Numbered from the stretch's first letter, positions 1 through 8,682 are shown. The stretch: 64,000 bases of DNA from Bifidobacterium sp. WK041_4_12 (GCF_041080795.1 NZ_CP129674.1:62001-126000), one strand, 5' to 3'. Translations and numbers: made by a program. Notes: a model not told the origin generated them from the letters alone.

Positions 1-354
1 GGCTGGTACGACAAGGCCCGAATCCAGGCGGGACGCAAGGATCTTCGTTTTCATGATCTGCGTCATACGGCGTTGACGTTGCTGGCCCAGCAGGGTGCGA
101 CGGTGCGTGAGATCATGGATGCAGCCGGTCATTCGGATCCGCAGACCGCGATGCGTTACCAGCACAGTGTCCAGTCGCGGTCAAGGGATCTCGCGAGGCA
201 GATAGGTTCGCTCATTCCCGGTGAGGATACCGTCGAGTCGCTGCGTTCGCGTATACGGGATAACGATCAACGCATAAAGGAACTCAAGCAGCAGAACGAA
301 CAACTGACGATACGGCTCACCGCTGTTATGAGGAAAGCTGAAAAACTCAAATAA
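1..354 (+). CDS. Tyrosine recombinase (integrase), C-terminal part
   Basis: The reading frame is open from base 1, so the N-terminus lies outside the window; about 117 residues remain. The catalytic HxxR motif is visible as HDLRH (about residues 19-23), followed by the second histidine in AGHSD and the nucleophilic tyrosine in AMRYQH. This is the end of the catalytic domain of the phage integrase family, which cuts and rejoins DNA at attachment sites. A coiled-coil-like charged tail follows (about residues 80-117, rich in E, K, Q and L). Its position next to repressor, excisionase-like and conjugation genes suggests it integrates and excises the conjugative element to its right. Family assignment is firm; the link to this element is inferred. 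Confidence 0.9.
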   Translation, partial: GWYDKARIQAGRKDLRFHDLRHTALTLLAQQGATVREIMDAAGHSDPQTAMRYQHSVQSRSRDLARQIGSLIPGEDTVESLRSRIRDNDQRIKELKQQNEQLTIRLTAVMRKAEKLK

Positions 355-410
355 ACACGGGGACGGACTCGACTTTCCCCTCAACTCTCATGTGTGCAGC
401 ATGAGCGTGC

Positions 411-875
411 TCAGATTCGGTACAGTGTCTGTTGCTGATGGCTCGCCATGTCTTGGCTCATTGCCAGGTAGTTGCGGAAGTCCTCGATGACTTGCACGGT
501 GACGTCCAGCTCGCAGGCGATGGCGTAGACGTCACCGTCGTATTCGTTCTCGGCGAGGGCGTATTCGCACGGCCGTATGAGCTTGGACGCGGTTTCCATG
601 CGGGCATGGCGCTCGATCTTCGAGCCCAGGGTTCCCGAACAGGTTTCGTCGGCGTGCTCCCAGTGCACGAGCTCGTGCGCCAGGGTGCAGCGTTGCTGGG
701 CGCTGATGAGCCGCTGGTCTATGAGGATGAGCTTCGTCGCTTCATCGTATATTCCGGTGAGATCCCCCGGAAGCAGAGTGTTGACGACACTCACGTCGAG
801 GTGCTCGGTGTCGTTGACGATCTGCGTGTATGTCCGGTGCAGGAAATCGGGGAGGACGCGCCTGTTATCGTCCAT
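411..875 (-). CDS. ImmA/IrrE-type zinc metallopeptidase
   Basis: The zinc-binding motif HELVHWEH is clear near residue 66, the hallmark of the ImmA/IrrE peptidase family. In ICEBs1 such a protease cleaves the element repressor to switch on excision and transfer. The frame extends upstream to 935, but the ATG at 875 (MDDNRR) is preferred because it overlaps the end of the upstream XRE gene by only 11 bases, as expected for a coupled pair. The product is 154 residues. The pairing with an XRE repressor beside an integrase strongly suggests control of element induction; proteolysis of the neighbouring repressor is inferred by analogy. Confidence 0.85.
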   Translation of the reverse strand: MDDNRRVLPDFLHRTYTQIVNDTEHLDVSVVNTLLPGDLTGIYDEATKLILIDQRLISAQQRCTLAHELVHWEHADETCSGTLGSKIERHARMETASKLIRPCEYALAENEYDGDVYAIACELDVTVQVIEDFRNYLAMSQDMASHQQQTLYRI

Positions 876-1254
876 CGCCGCCTGCCGCCTCAACCCATTT
901 GTTGGGGTCGTGCGATGCCGCGAGCCTGACATCATGGCTGGCTATCTTGTTGAGCACGTACGCTGTCTTGTCCGCTTCGGACAATTCGCTTGGCTGCGAC
1001 TCCCCCAGGGTGACGGGTCCCCGCTGATCACGTTCGATGAACGCTTCGGCGGATTGGATGAGTTCGTGGGGGTAGACGCCGAACACCTCGGCGAGTTGGG
1101 CGAGCTGGGTGACCTTGATGTCACGCTCATTCTTGAGAATGCGGATCAGGGTGCGTTCGGGAACGCCCGAGCGTTCCGCGAGCCGTTTGATCGTCAGCCC
1201 CGCCGCCGATCGTTCGGATGCTATGGTCTTCGCTGTAGCTTCGTTCATGTCCAT
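865..1254 (-). CDS. XRE-family HTH repressor of the conjugative element
   Basis: This 129-residue protein has an N-terminal helix-turn-helix of the XRE/Cro type (about residues 14-60, with the segment GLTIKRLAERSGVPERTLIR) and a polar C-terminal half that could be the region cut by the neighbouring ImmA-like protease. It is divergent from a second small HTH gene, and a perfect 14-bp palindrome overlaps its own start codon, suggesting autorepression. The gene overlaps the protease gene downstream. Repressor and immunity roles are inferred from the ICEBs1 ImmR/ImmA arrangement. Confidence 0.8.
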   Translation of the reverse strand: MDMNEATAKTIASERSAAGLTIKRLAERSGVPERTLIRILKNERDIKVTQLAQLAEVFGVYPHELIQSAEAFIERDQRGPVTLGESQPSELSEADKTAYVLNKIASHDVRLAASHDPNKWVEAAGGDGR

Positions 1255-1335
1255 ATGGACACTCTATAACACTGAACAGTCATTATCAAGCCCTATATGG
1301 GCACTTCCGATATTGACATACTGCCTGTTTGGGCA
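1248..1335. promoter_or_regulatory. Divergent control region with three operator-like palindromes
   Basis: Three related inverted repeats lie between the divergent HTH genes: TGTCCATATGGACA (1248-1261, perfect), AGCCCTATATGGGCA (1289-1303) and TGCCTGTTTGGGCA (1322-1335). They share a TGYCC...GGRCA-like pattern. The first covers the start codon of the minus-strand XRE gene; the third lies between a TTGACA hexamer (1313-1318) and the start of the plus-strand gene. This layout resembles a phage-type lysogeny switch. The sequence pattern is direct; binding by either HTH protein is inferred. Confidence 0.6.
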
Positions 1336-1340
1336 TTAAC

Positions 1341-1640
1341 ATGTCTTTCATGGACAGTTCAAGTTTCGCGACACTCGTCGCGCACCATGTCGCGGCGGTC
1401 ATCACCCGGTCGGGCGCTTCCATACTGCGTGCCTCGCAGCTGACGGGGATCCCTCGGATGACCCTGATCCGCCGGCTGCGCTTCCCCTCCACATCACCAT
1501 TCGATGTGCATGAGCTGGAGATGCTGGCGCGAGCCTTCCACGTCGACATCGAGACCCTGGTAAGCCCCGTCGAAGAGGCGGCCCTACCAGTGCCGGACAC
1601 GCATCACGGGGTTACGGGCGAAAGGGCCGATCATGATTAG
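1341..1640 (+). CDS. Small Cro/XRE-like HTH protein
   Basis: A 99-residue protein with an HTH-like central segment (LRASQLTGIPRMTLIRRL) and a second helical part typical of XRE proteins (VHELEMLARAFHVDIETL). It is read away from the XRE repressor across three shared operator-like palindromes, so it is a candidate Cro-like antagonist. A TTG at 1329 is in frame, but the ATG at 1341 is preferred. The 3' end overlaps the following excisionase-like gene by 8 bases, placing it at the head of the early operon. Assignment is by fold-like pattern only. Confidence 0.65.
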   Translation: MSFMDSSSFATLVAHHVAAVITRSGASILRASQLTGIPRMTLIRRLRFPSTSPFDVHELEMLARAFHVDIETLVSPVEEAALPVPDTHHGVTGERADHD

Positions 1641-1860
1641 CAGTGACGGATTCGTGCCGAAGTGGGTGAATCTGAGTGAGGCGTCGATCATGCTGGGCAT
1701 GGATCGTCGCCAGATCCTCAAGCTCGGCAGGGAGGGTGTGCTGCGCGTATGCCAGCCCTCACGCCAGTATCGGGTGTCCACGGACAGCATCGAGCATCTG
1801 GACGAACGACTCGCCGAGGTGCGCAGCACCGCGAGGATCCATCGCAGGAGACGCCCGTGA
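1633..1860 (+). CDS. Excisionase-like small DNA-binding protein
   Basis: This 75-residue product has the MerR/excisionase winged-helix pattern: WVNLSEASIMLGMDRRQILKLGREGVL, then RQYRVSTDSIEHLDERL. Such proteins bend DNA at att sites and steer a tyrosine recombinase toward excision. It sits two genes from the integrase in an apparent early operon and overlaps the next gene by four bases (GTGA), so translation is probably coupled. The family is supported by pattern; the excisionase role is inferred from context. Confidence 0.65.
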   Translation: MISSDGFVPKWVNLSEASIMLGMDRRQILKLGREGVLRVCQPSRQYRVSTDSIEHLDERLAEVRSTARIHRRRRP

Positions 1861-2729
1861 GTCTGCGCAGCATGCTGTGGGCGTTGAACGACGCGCCCAC
1901 GGGCAAGGATACGACCGCGAAGGTCATCCTGATCGCCTTGGGTGATTACGCCAATCCCGACGGCACCGGCGCCTACCCCAGTCTGGCGACACTGTCCCGG
2001 ATCGCCGAGGTGTCACGCCGCACGGTGCAATACAAGCTGCGCCTGCTGGAACGGTCCGGAGCGATACACCATGGCAACCAGCGGCTCGCCTCGTACCTGC
2101 CCGGCAACCATCGCCCCACCGTATGGGACCTGAACCTGCAAACCACGAGACACACAGTGAAGGACACAACCGTCACGGGTGCAGATCCTGCACCCGTGGA
2201 CGTTCACAGGGATGCAGCAAGCACTGTCCAGGGATGCAATCACAGCCCCGTAGACATGCAACACGGTGCACACGAACCACATAACCCGACAAATAACCCG
2301 GGTGAGAGACTCCCCCACCGTCGCCGCCGACCCACGATGAGCAGAATCGGCGACTGGCGGCCTGATAGTGCGCACCACGCTCTCGCCACCACGCTTGGCT
2401 TGGACTGTGATGCGGAGTTTGCGAAATTCCGCGACCGATGTCTCTCCTCGGCACAGGTCAGTGCCGACTGGGATGCGAGTTTCCGCAACTGGCTCAGACG
2501 CGGCCATGAACTCAACCTCATGAGCAAGGCCCGCCACCCATCCGACCACGCTCACACGCACACCTGGAAATGCACGCACGTGCTCGCCTTGCTGCGCAGG
2601 GACGAGGAGAATGCCACTCCCGACGGTCTCGCGGTCACCCTGGCCAAACTGTTGAACACGGGCATCACCGGCATTCAGGCACTGCAACGGCTGGGCCTGC
2701 CAACTGACGATGACCTATCCACGCCGTGA
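1857..2729 (+). CDS. HTH replication-initiation protein with DnaT-like C-terminus
   Basis: The 290-residue product begins MLWALNDAP after a GTG at 1857, preceded by CAGGAG and overlapping the upstream stop. The N-terminal half is a winged HTH (LATLSRIAEVSRRTVQYKLRLLERSGAI) as in replisome-organiser and plasmid initiation proteins. The C-terminal half carries a DnaT/primosome-like segment (DWRPDSAHHALATTLGL ... WDASFRNWLRRG). A long Pro, His and Asn-rich linker joins them. It probably supports rolling-circle or theta replication of the excised element. The frame is open back to 1749, but the earlier codons overlap the excisionase-like gene and are unlikely to be used. Confidence 0.7.
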   Translation: MSLRSMLWALNDAPTGKDTTAKVILIALGDYANPDGTGAYPSLATLSRIAEVSRRTVQYKLRLLERSGAIHHGNQRLASYLPGNHRPTVWDLNLQTTRHTVKDTTVTGADPAPVDVHRDAASTVQGCNHSPVDMQHGAHEPHNPTNNPGERLPHRRRRPTMSRIGDWRPDSAHHALATTLGLDCDAEFAKFRDRCLSSAQVSADWDASFRNWLRRGHELNLMSKARHPSDHAHTHTWKCTHVLALLRRDEENATPDGLAVTLAKLLNTGITGIQALQRLGLPTDDDLSTP

Positions 2730-2826
2730 CGTGTACGCACGCACGGCAAACAACAATTGTGCCCTCGTTATCACGGTTCTCTTTTGCCTGATGAGCCCGA
2801 TAGCAGGGGCCTGCCAGGGCAACCCA

Positions 2827-2843
2827 TAAGGGGCTGCCCCTTA
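2827..2843. repeat. Near-perfect 17-bp palindrome upstream of the adhesin gene
   Basis: TAAGGGGCTGCCCCTTA is symmetrical except at its centre and lies 17 bases before the adhesin start codon. It could be an operator or a short attenuating hairpin. No function can be assigned from sequence alone. Confidence 0.5.
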
Positions 2844-2859
2844 ATGATAAGGGAAGAAT

Positions 2860-5800
2860 ATGAGGAATTGGAAGAAGGGTGCGACCGTGGCAGCAGCCGT
2901 GATCGCGGCGCTTTCCACGCTCGTTTCACCACTGGCCTACGCCGATGGCGGCGGCGGATCAGGTGGCGGCGGCACAGGCTCGGGCGGTGACGGCCAGATC
3001 AGTTTTGCCTATCGAGACAGCTTTGGCGCTCCTACGCTGGCCAACGTCGATGTTGCGCTGGCTTCAATGGGTCTGACATCATTCAACGATGCGTCGCATC
3101 CTGCGGATGCGGCGGCCACGACGGCATTGAACAGTGCGGTGAGTGAATGCCAGTCCCGCTATGCCGCGAAGCATGATGGCAGCACGAATGCGGGCTGCCG
3201 CTTGGTCAGTGTCGGCGCGGTTTCGACTGATGGTGTTTATACCGGCAGTACCGGTGGATTTAATACATCTCAGTGGGCGTCTGCATGGAATGCGGTGACT
3301 CAGGGGAAGACCTACTCGTATGAAGGTGTCGGCTATCAGACGACCACTCCGTTCTCGGATGGGGTGACCACGATCAACGGGCTGGTCGCCCGTGAAGCGG
3401 CGAAGACTCCAGGAATTATTGTCATCGTCCTTTCCAGCGATGAACCACCGGTCGCCTATAAGCTTTCCGTGTCCACCAAGCAGGCGTCTGCCGCCTCGAT
3501 GAAGGTGGGTTCGACCGCTGCCGTGCATGACGTGATCACCACGTCTAATGGTGGTTCCTCGCTGAGTGAGAATCTGACGGCGAAGGTCATCATGCACTAT
3601 GACGGGCAGAGGAACGGGTACGTGGCCGCGAAGAGCGTGACGAAGAGCGTGACCATCAGTAATGATGGTTCGAAGAACTCTCCCGACTTCACGCCTGCCG
3701 ACTTTGGCATGTCGCATTGGCAGGAAGGCACGTACTGGTTTGACGTGCAGGTTGCCAAGCAGGGCAAGATGGCGGCTGCCGTGGATACCACGGATCGCGA
3801 GGCTTCTGAATCGTTCCCCGTGGCTGCGGTCCCTCCTGCAAAGCCTTCGAAGAGCATCGAAGAAGGCACGTCTGCCGACCGGATGGTGAATCGCACGACG
3901 ATCACGACCGGTTCCGGTCGCGGCGGCTACGAGATGACCATCAAGGATACGATCACGCCTAATGGCGTGAACTATTCCATCGACAACTGCAAGCTGGTGG
4001 ACACCACGAGTGGTGCCGACGTTTCCGGCGATTTCACGATCACCTGGGACAAGAGTGCGAACACGGTGACTGCCGTGCGACCCGCGTCCAAGGGCGAGAT
4101 GCCGTTGGATCACACCTATGCGTTCAGCTTCGATGTGACGGTTGCCAAGCCTGACTTCTCCAAGGTCGATGATGTCGCCTCTGTGAAATGGAACCAGGAT
4201 GCCACGGTCAACACTGATGGCCATTCCTTCCCTACATGGAGACCCAACCCTGACAAGAGCTGGATCAAGCAGATCAATGGTAAGTGGCAGGCCGTGATCG
4301 ACCCGTCCAGGAGTAACCAGACCGGTGCCGACACCGAGACATTCCTTGACGGCGATACGGTTGGCTCGGTGGTCAACGGGATGGTTGCCGCGAACCTGAT
4401 CCAGGCTCCTACGAAGTTGACTTTGACGGATGATTGGGCGAAGGCTGACTGCATCTTCGATGCTGCTGACGCTTCGAAAATTCGAGTGTATGCGGCTGAT
4501 GCTAGCAGTGAGAAGCAGTCCAGTGTCGCGGACATCGCCAATACGGGCAAGGATGTGACCGACGAGTTCACCATCACCGTGAACGGCACGGTTGCCACCG
4601 CAACCGCTAAGGCAGATTACCTTGCTTCGTTGAAGGGCCTGGCGAAGGCCCGGCAGATTACCCTGCTGATTCCAGGAACCGTGAACTTCGCCAACGGTGG
4701 CGGCGCCAAGCAGGTGCACTCCGACTTCGGCAAGAACGCCGGCGACGAGCTGACCTTCTGCACGAACCCCGACGGCGTGAACGATGGCGCGGGTTTGACG
4801 AACGCGGGTTCCGAAACCGTGAATACACAGACCGAGGATACGAACGAACCTGAGATCTGCGGCTATGTGCCACCGGTCACGAAGGATGTGCTGGCAGAGT
4901 CCTCCCAGGGCGGCGACCAGTCCAGCGTGGACGGCAAGACCGTGTTCCCCGGCCAGAAGGTCGAATACAAGCTTGAGACCACGCCGAAGCTGCCTGCGAA
5001 CCTGGCCTATCAGGTGACGAACGTGGGTGTGACGGACAGTTACGACCAGTATCTGAACGTGGACAAGCAGACCTTGGAGGTCACCGACCTGAACACGGGC
5101 AACATCATTCCCAAGAGCCAGTACACCGGAACCTGGGATGACACCGCGCACACGGTTCGTCTCGCGTTCTCCGATGCCTGGGTGAAGGCCAACTGGAAGG
5201 CCGGATCAAACCCGAGGGTCATCGTGCGCTTCGAAGGCACCGTCTCCGCTGACGCTCCCGCGAACACGAAGGTGGACAACCAGTGGAAGCTGACGCTGAA
5301 CAACAGCATCACTCCGTCGAACATCGTGGAGAACACGCCTCCCGACGACAACCCTTCCAAGCAGGACACTCAGAAGGATGCGTCCATCAACATTGACGGC
5401 AAGACCGCCGTACTGGGCGACAGGATCTACTATCGCGTCAACCTTGACGCCTCGAAGTTGGACAACACCGCGTATGTGGTGCAGCGTCTGGGCATGGTAG
5501 ACGACTACGACGAGCAGTACTTGAAGCTCGACACGACGGCGATCCAGGTGCTTGACGCCCAGGGCAAGGACGTGACCGGCAAGTTCAACATCCAGGCGAA
5601 GGACGGCATCGTGTATGCCTTCTTCAAGACGGTGGACACGACCATTCCCGCGACGGGCGAGACCGTGAAGGGCGATCCTCAGCCGTCAGACCTGAAAGCG
5701 TATTCGACCGAGAGGCTGGATCCGCTCACCTCTCCCGCCATCGACCAGCAGGTGCTTGGCCAGACCTACCAGATCGTGCTGCCCATGACGGTGAAGGCCG

Positions 5801-7029
5801 TCAAGGACGGTTACACGGTGAAGAACACTGCGATCCAGGTCACCAACAACGAGCAGAAGCTCACCAACACCGTGTCCAACCCGTTGAAGGAGATCAACCC
5901 CTCCAAGGATGTGACGGTCAACGTGGGCGGCGCTTCGGCCGACGGTCAGAGCATCTATCTGAATCACCTGTTCCTCTACCAGCTGGATTCCTCGACCCTG
6001 CACACGAATCGTGCGTACAAGACGATCACCGACTGGAGGATCACCGACGGCTACGACCAGTCGCACGACCGGTACACCGGCCAGTGGGCGGTGTACGCGA
6101 CGAAGGATGTGGTCGAATACCAGGATGGCAAGGCCGTGACCTTGGCCGAGAAGGGTGACCGGATCGCCGGCAGTGGCGTGGACTCCACGAAGTTCGGTGG
6201 AGACCTGTTCACGGCTCAGGATGTGAACGGTGTCATCACGATCACCGCCACGGCACGCTATCTGGCCATCGCATCCTCGAATGACACGACCGAGCAGGGT
6301 TGGCGTGCCTACGTGCAGATGGAACGCACCAGGACCGGCGACGTCAAGAACCAGTTCATCGAGAATCTGAACGGCCAGGATCGCCCATCGAACGTGGTCA
6401 CCACCCACACGCCCGACCAGACGCCATCCATCAGCATCGAGAAATACGATGCGAAGAGCGGCATGAAGGCCGGGGATCGCAACGATCCCAAGGACGCCCT
6501 GGACGTTACGGGTGACACGCAGATCGTGTTCCACATCACCAACACCGGCAAGGCCAGTCTCTCGAAGATCGACTTGAAGGACTCCACCATCGCGGGTTCC
6601 GGCACGGTCGTGGACTTCAAGTATCCGGCCAACTGGAACACGCTCGTGTTGAAGCCCGGAGCGTCGGTGGATGTCACCGGCACGTTGAAGGGCATCAAGA
6701 GCAACGACCACCACACGGATCGTGCGAAGGTCACCGCGCAGCCGATCATCGACTGCCCGGCCGTCGACACCGACCCGTTCGACGGCAAGATCCCGACGGT
6801 GGATCCATCCAAGGTGTGCTACGACACTGCGATCAGCGCGCACGACGACTGGAATGGATACAACAAGCCCACGGCCGCCAAGAACGCCCTGGCGAAGACT
6901 GGTGCCGACATCTTCTGGCTGGCTGCCGCCGTGGTTCTGCTTGCTGGTGGCGGTGCGGGACTGTTCCTCTACCGCCGTTCCCTCGCCCTCTCCGACGTTT
7001 CCGGCAAGGATACGGACAGCAAGGAGTGA
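2860..7029 (+). CDS. Giant sortase-anchored SspB-like isopeptide adhesin
   Basis: This 1389-residue surface protein starts with a signal peptide (basic MRNWKK, hydrophobic stretch, cleavage near AYA-DGG) and a Gly-rich linker. A unique N-terminal region follows. Three related domains lie near residues 685-840, 842-1000 and 1018-1180, each with a V/I-Y-x-L strand and a D(D/S/G)YD motif (DSYDQY, DDYDEQY, DGYDQS), like the C-terminal isopeptide domains of the antigen I/II (SspB) family. The C-terminus has LAKTG (1344-1348), a membrane helix and a basic tail, which is a sortase signal with Ala in place of Pro. Surface adhesins are common in Gram-positive conjugative elements, where they promote aggregation of mating cells; that role is inferred. 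No sortase gene is in the window. Purifying codon use and the AAGGGAAG site before the ATG support the start. Confidence 0.85.
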   Translation: MRNWKKGATVAAAVIAALSTLVSPLAYADGGGGSGGGGTGSGGDGQISFAYRDSFGAPTLANVDVALASMGLTSFNDASHPADAAATTALNSAVSECQSRYAAKHDGSTNAGCRLVSVGAVSTDGVYTGSTGGFNTSQWASAWNAVTQGKTYSYEGVGYQTTTPFSDGVTTINGLVAREAAKTPGIIVIVLSSDEPPVAYKLSVSTKQASAASMKVGSTAAVHDVITTSNGGSSLSENLTAKVIMHYDGQRNGYVAAKSVTKSVTISNDGSKNSPDFTPADFGMSHWQEGTYWFDVQVAKQGKMAAAVDTTDREASESFPVAAVPPAKPSKSIEEGTSADRMVNRTTITTGSGRGGYEMTIKDTITPNGVNYSIDNCKLVDTTSGADVSGDFTITWDKSANTVTAVRPASKGEMPLDHTYAFSFDVTVAKPDFSKVDDVASVKWNQDATVNTDGHSFPTWRPNPDKSWIKQINGKWQAVIDPSRSNQTGADTETFLDGDTVGSVVNGMVAANLIQAPTKLTLTDDWAKADCIFDAADASKIRVYAADASSEKQSSVADIANTGKDVTDEFTITVNGTVATATAKADYLASLKGLAKARQITLLIPGTVNFANGGGAKQVHSDFGKNAGDELTFCTNPDGVNDGAGLTNAGSETVNTQTEDTNEPEICGYVPPVTKDVLAESSQGGDQSSVDGKTVFPGQKVEYKLETTPKLPANLAYQVTNVGVTDSYDQYLNVDKQTLEVTDLNTGNIIPKSQYTGTWDDTAHTVRLAFSDAWVKANWKAGSNPRVIVRFEGTVSADAPANTKVDNQWKLTLNNSITPSNIVENTPPDDNPSKQDTQKDASINIDGKTAVLGDRIYYRVNLDASKLDNTAYVVQRLGMVDDYDEQYLKLDTTAIQVLDAQGKDVTGKFNIQAKDGIVYAFFKTVDTTIPATGETVKGDPQPSDLKAYSTERLDPLTSPAIDQQVLGQTYQIVLPMTVKAVKDGYTVKNTAIQVTNNEQKLTNTVSNPLKEINPSKDVTVNVGGASADGQSIYLNHLFLYQLDSSTLHTNRAYKTITDWRITDGYDQSHDRYTGQWAVYATKDVVEYQDGKAVTLAEKGDRIAGSGVDSTKFGGDLFTAQDVNGVITITATARYLAIASSNDTTEQGWRAYVQMERTRTGDVKNQFIENLNGQDRPSNVVTTHTPDQTPSISIEKYDAKSGMKAGDRNDPKDALDVTGDTQIVFHITNTGKASLSKIDLKDSTIAGSGTVVDFKYPANWNTLVLKPGASVDVTGTLKGIKSNDHHTDRAKVTAQPIIDCPAVDTDPFDGKIPTVDPSKVCYDTAISAHDDWNGYNKPTAAKNALAKTGADIFWLAAAVVLLAGGGAGLFLYRRSLALSDVSGKDTDSKE

Positions 7030-7037
7030 TCATGCTT

Positions 7038-7070
7038 GCCCCGTCCATTTCTCTCTTCTTCGGGCGGGGC
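7038..7070 (+). terminator. Candidate terminator after the adhesin gene
   Basis: GCCCCGTCC pairs with GGGCGGGGC across a pyrimidine loop, nine bases after the adhesin stop. It is followed by a run of 12 C residues instead of T, so the terminator call is tentative. Confidence 0.4.
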
Positions 7071-7119
7071 ATCCCCCCCCCCCCAAATCATCATCCATCC
7101 AGTCTCGAAAGGAGCCATC

Positions 7120-7263
7120 ATGCTGTGGATCGTGGCCGTTCTCGCGGTGTCATTCGTCCTGCTCATGGTGCTGTCGCTGTGCAGGGCTGCCGCGATAGGA
7201 GACAGGCAGCTTGAACACCTCGATGCGGTCAATCACCGCACCGACCCTCATACAGGACGCTGA
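7120..7263 (+). CDS. 47-residue single-span membrane peptide
   Basis: The ATG at 7120 follows GAAAGGAG at ideal spacing. The product starts with one membrane helix (LWIVAVLAVSFVLLMVLSL) and ends with a polar tail. It lies between the adhesin and the conjugation operon, between two similar GC-rich hairpins, so it is its own small unit. No family is recognised. An in-frame TTG at 7036 would extend it through the poly-C tract, but the internal site is much better. Confidence 0.55.
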   Translation: MLWIVAVLAVSFVLLMVLSLCRAAAIGDRQLEHLDAVNHRTDPHTGR

Positions 7264-7320
7264 CGGTTCCCCCAATTGTCAGCGCCACGGTCGGCAGCCA
7301 ACATTCGCCGGCCATATGAC

Positions 7321-7350
7321 GCCCCGTCTGCTTTCCCCTGCGGGCGGGGC
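7321..7350 (+). terminator. Candidate terminator before the conjugation operon
   Basis: GCCCCG pairs with CGGGGC (flanking TCTGC...CGGG), followed by ATTCTTCAATTTT. The sequence is close to the hairpin after the adhesin gene, including a shared GCGGGCGGGGCAT segment, suggesting duplication. Confidence 0.4.
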
Positions 7351-7396
7351 ATTCTTCAATTTTCAACCATTCTTTTGAACGAAAGCGAAGGCCATC

Positions 7397-8335
7397 ATGG
7401 TCATGGAAGAACAGATCGCACAAAGCGTGCTGAGCGCGGCCATGCAGGGAGCGACCCTTATCCTGCGCGTCAGCGAGAAGGGCGCGAACATACTCGCTTC
7501 GGCCACATCAACGACAATCTCCAAGATAGGGAAAACCACGAAGGACACGCTGCGGCAGGGCCGTGAATCCGTGGTGAAACTCACGAAGAAGTCTGGCGGC
7601 GACCTGCACTTCACCGAGCAGCTTTCACGCGAGGATATGCGTAATGCTCGCACGCAACTGCACCGTTACGGCGTACATTACGGTATCGAGAAAAACCCCG
7701 ATACTGGCAAATACTATCTGGTATTCAAAGGTTCTGACGCTGATATGGTCAAGCACGCGCTTGAACGCACGTTGGCCAAGGTTGATGGAAATGTCGCCAT
7801 CGACCTCGTGGTAGTACCCGAACAGGCCCAGGGAGTGAATCAAGCTGCACAGGATGTGGCTGTGACGAAAGCCTCAGACCTTGTACCGGCAACATTGCCG
7901 GCTGACGCCCCCCAGTTCACCATGCAGTTCAAGACCGTGCAGTGGGATCGTGATGCGAAGATCATCAGCGATAACTTCACCAAATTGGGTATCCCATACA
8001 CGATGAGTGACGGTGAGAACGGGGTGAAGCAGGTTGCATTCCCGCAATCATGCGAACCGGCAGTCAAACAGTTCATCGACTCATACGCGCAGAACGTGAA
8101 ACATTTCGACACGAGCCGTGTGGTCAATTACGCTCAGCTCGCCCCAGCGCAGCCAAAGCAATCGCCCTCGGTGCAGCAGCCAGTGCATACGCAGACCCGT
8201 GTGTCGTCAAAATCTGCTCCGAAGAAGACAGCGTCGGATGTGCGACGTGAATTGAAACAGGACACCAAGGAACGCATCAACCGCTCTCGTAACGCGGCAC
8301 CAGTGCATACGGTGTCAAAGGCGAAAACCAGGTGA
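7397..8335 (+). CDS. PcfB-like (DUF3801) conjugation accessory protein
   Basis: A 312-residue cytoplasmic protein with two copies of a small alpha/beta unit: one with KGSDADMVKHALERTLAKV (about residues 112-130) and a second with SDNFTKLGIPYTMSDGENGVKQVAF (about 190-215). This is the pattern of the PcfB/DUF3801 family, in which PcfB of pCF10 helps dock the relaxosome to the coupling ATPase PcfC. The basic C-terminal tail would suit DNA contact. It heads the conjugation operon, just upstream of the SSB-like and VirD4 genes. The family is fairly secure; docking is inferred from pCF10. Confidence 0.7.
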   Translation: MVMEEQIAQSVLSAAMQGATLILRVSEKGANILASATSTTISKIGKTTKDTLRQGRESVVKLTKKSGGDLHFTEQLSREDMRNARTQLHRYGVHYGIEKNPDTGKYYLVFKGSDADMVKHALERTLAKVDGNVAIDLVVVPEQAQGVNQAAQDVAVTKASDLVPATLPADAPQFTMQFKTVQWDRDAKIISDNFTKLGIPYTMSDGENGVKQVAFPQSCEPAVKQFIDSYAQNVKHFDTSRVVNYAQLAPAQPKQSPSVQQPVHTQTRVSSKSAPKKTASDVRRELKQDTKERINRSRNAAPVHTVSKAKTR

Positions 8336-8340
8336 CTTCG

Positions 8341-8682
8341 ATGAATGAACAGCGCGATCTCCTTCCACCAGGGGCACAAGTGTGGATCCGTGGAACCTTG
8401 CTGAGAGAGCCAAAACATGTGCGCTTCAGCGATGGTAATGAAGTCACATATCTGCTGGTGACCTGCGATATTGGCGGCAATCAGCTTATCAGCGTGCCGT
8501 GCAATGCCCGTGGCACGGTATCCCGATACTGCCAGTCTCATCAGTATTCCCGTGGCGATCTGCTTTGGATACGAGGCTTTGTCAGGGAGAAGCAAGACAA
8601 TGCCGGCCATAGTTCTGCCGTGGTCAACGTCGAGGCGATGACCGGGGATACGAGCGAAACATGGCAGGAGAGTGAACTATGA
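8341..8682 (+). CDS. OB-fold single-strand DNA-binding-like protein
   Basis: The 113-residue product has an OB-fold pattern: VWIRGTLLREPKHVRF, YLLVTCDIGG, a hydrophobic SVPCNARG strand, then GDLLWIRGFVREKQD. This resembles diverged SSB or PriB-type proteins. The ATG at 8341 is chosen because AGGTGA precedes it by five bases; a GTG at 8332 overlapping the PcfB stop is the alternative. It overlaps the next gene by four bases. A role in coating the transferred strand is plausible but inferred. Confidence 0.55.
   Translation: MNEQRDLLPPGAQVWIRGTLLREPKHVRFSDGNEVTYLLVTCDIGGNQLISVPCNARGTVSRYCQSHQYSRGDLLWIRGFVREKQDNAGHSSAVVNVEAMTGDTSETWQESEL

Noticed and set aside
3079..5151. 690-codon open frame antisense to the adhesin gene
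   Set aside because: It mirrors the high-GC codon pattern of the adhesin, lacks protein-like composition (His, Arg, Gly-rich throughout) and has no ribosome site.
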